This document shows positions 40,399 to 40,496 of a stretch of DNA of 40,496 nt, piece after piece. The position numbers were made by a program, and so were the translations under genes. The notes beneath the pieces were generated by a model. It searched no databases. It was given only the letters and a program-made list of their open reading frames with translations, and had not been told where the DNA came from. Origin of the DNA: Rhodobacteraceae bacterium UBA1943 (GTDB taxonomy: Bacteria; Pseudomonadota; Alphaproteobacteria; Rhodobacterales; Rhodobacteraceae); contig DDEX01000120.1 in NCBI GenBank assembly GCA_002336845.1, positions 1 to 40,496 of the forward strand, read 5' to 3'. Numbering within the stretch: position 1 is the first letter of the stretch; the number at the start of each line of letters is the position of its first letter.

Positions 40399-40496
40399 AT
40401 GTTTGGCGATCTGGGCGCGAAAGACGCAACCGAACTGGCAGGATGGGTGGCCCGCGGGCAGATTTCCCCGGACGAGGCGCTGGACAGCGCGTTGAA
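40399..40496 (+). CDS. Amidase family protein (5' part only)
   Basis: The first 32 codons of a rightward gene cut by the window edge. The reading FGDLGAKDATELAGWVARG, then QISPDEALDSAL, is the usual amidase-signature-family opening (compare LxxLxxGEVSPxELVxxAL in GatA and other amidases). AAGGAGG sits 4 bases before the GTGATG start region, and ATG 40399 is chosen. The catalytic Ser-Ser-Lys region is outside the window, so the exact amidase type is unknown. Confidence 0.65.
   Translation, partial: MFGDLGAKDATELAGWVARGQISPDEALDSAL

Noticed and set aside
1..40496. CRISPR arrays, rRNA genes, insertion sequences or intact prophage
   Set aside because: No regularly spaced direct repeats, rRNA motifs, transposase genes or phage structural genes were seen; the only mobile trace is the broken integrase.

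Overview
The window looks like chromosome of an alphaproteobacterium of the Rhodobacteraceae/Paracoccaceae. Evidence seen in the sequence: high G+C, third-position G/C preference in nearly all genes, a two-piece (circularly permuted) tmRNA gene whose tag reads ANDNRAPVALAA, a VPLPA-type C-terminal sorting signal, several small families known to me mainly from Rhodobacteraceae, and an RpoH/RluD pair. Family names come from reading the translations; no database search was run.

Layout. 1-4.8 kb: the 5' end of dusB (leftward) diverges from ispD-ispF-pgpA-pncC (isoprenoid precursors, phosphatidylglycerol, NAD salvage). Then come a secreted esterase, a COQ10/RatA-type protein, hpt and a small membrane protein. 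4.8-12.5 kb: a diheme cytochrome c with a GST, a VPLPA-CTERM surface protein, lipA (TTG start), aqpZ, a peroxiredoxin with an unusual paired palindrome upstream, a VOC protein, a LysE-type exporter, and a divergent pair of uncharacterised proteins (DUF6456-like HTH and DUF6477-like). 12.5-15.6 kb: an orphan non-pyrrolysine MttB-family methyltransferase, the permuted ssrA gene with a good promoter, a decayed tyrosine integrase and tRNA-Arg(UCU); this is the only clear trace of past mobile DNA. 15.6-21.5 kb: an ABC-F ATPase, ndk, sspB, a PmtA-like methyltransferase, fumC and three small genes, with clusters of AT-rich palindromes between genes.

21.5-27.5 kb: a leftward four-gene cluster encoding circularly permuted ATP-grasp, alpha-E, transglutaminase-like protein and Anbu proteasome homolog, diverging from the oligoendopeptidase pepF. 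This is the most biologically open system here: the set implies making, trimming and degrading an unknown peptide or conjugate. 27.5-34.8 kb: an oxidoreductase, psd-pssA (phosphatidylethanolamine synthesis), an exported protein, rpoH, rluD with a start codon overlapping a divergent membrane-protein gene, and a hybrid histidine kinase whose likely ribosome site lies in a 14-bp hairpin. 34.8-40.5 kb: a cobalamin-riboswitch-controlled operon btuB-btuF-btuC-btuD-cbiZ for corrinoid uptake and remodelling, then the start of an amidase gene.

Functional links: tmRNA and SspB both serve tagging and ClpXP degradation of stalled products. Anbu and PepF add further proteolysis. PssA, Psd, PgpA and the PmtA-like protein cover much of phospholipid head-group synthesis.
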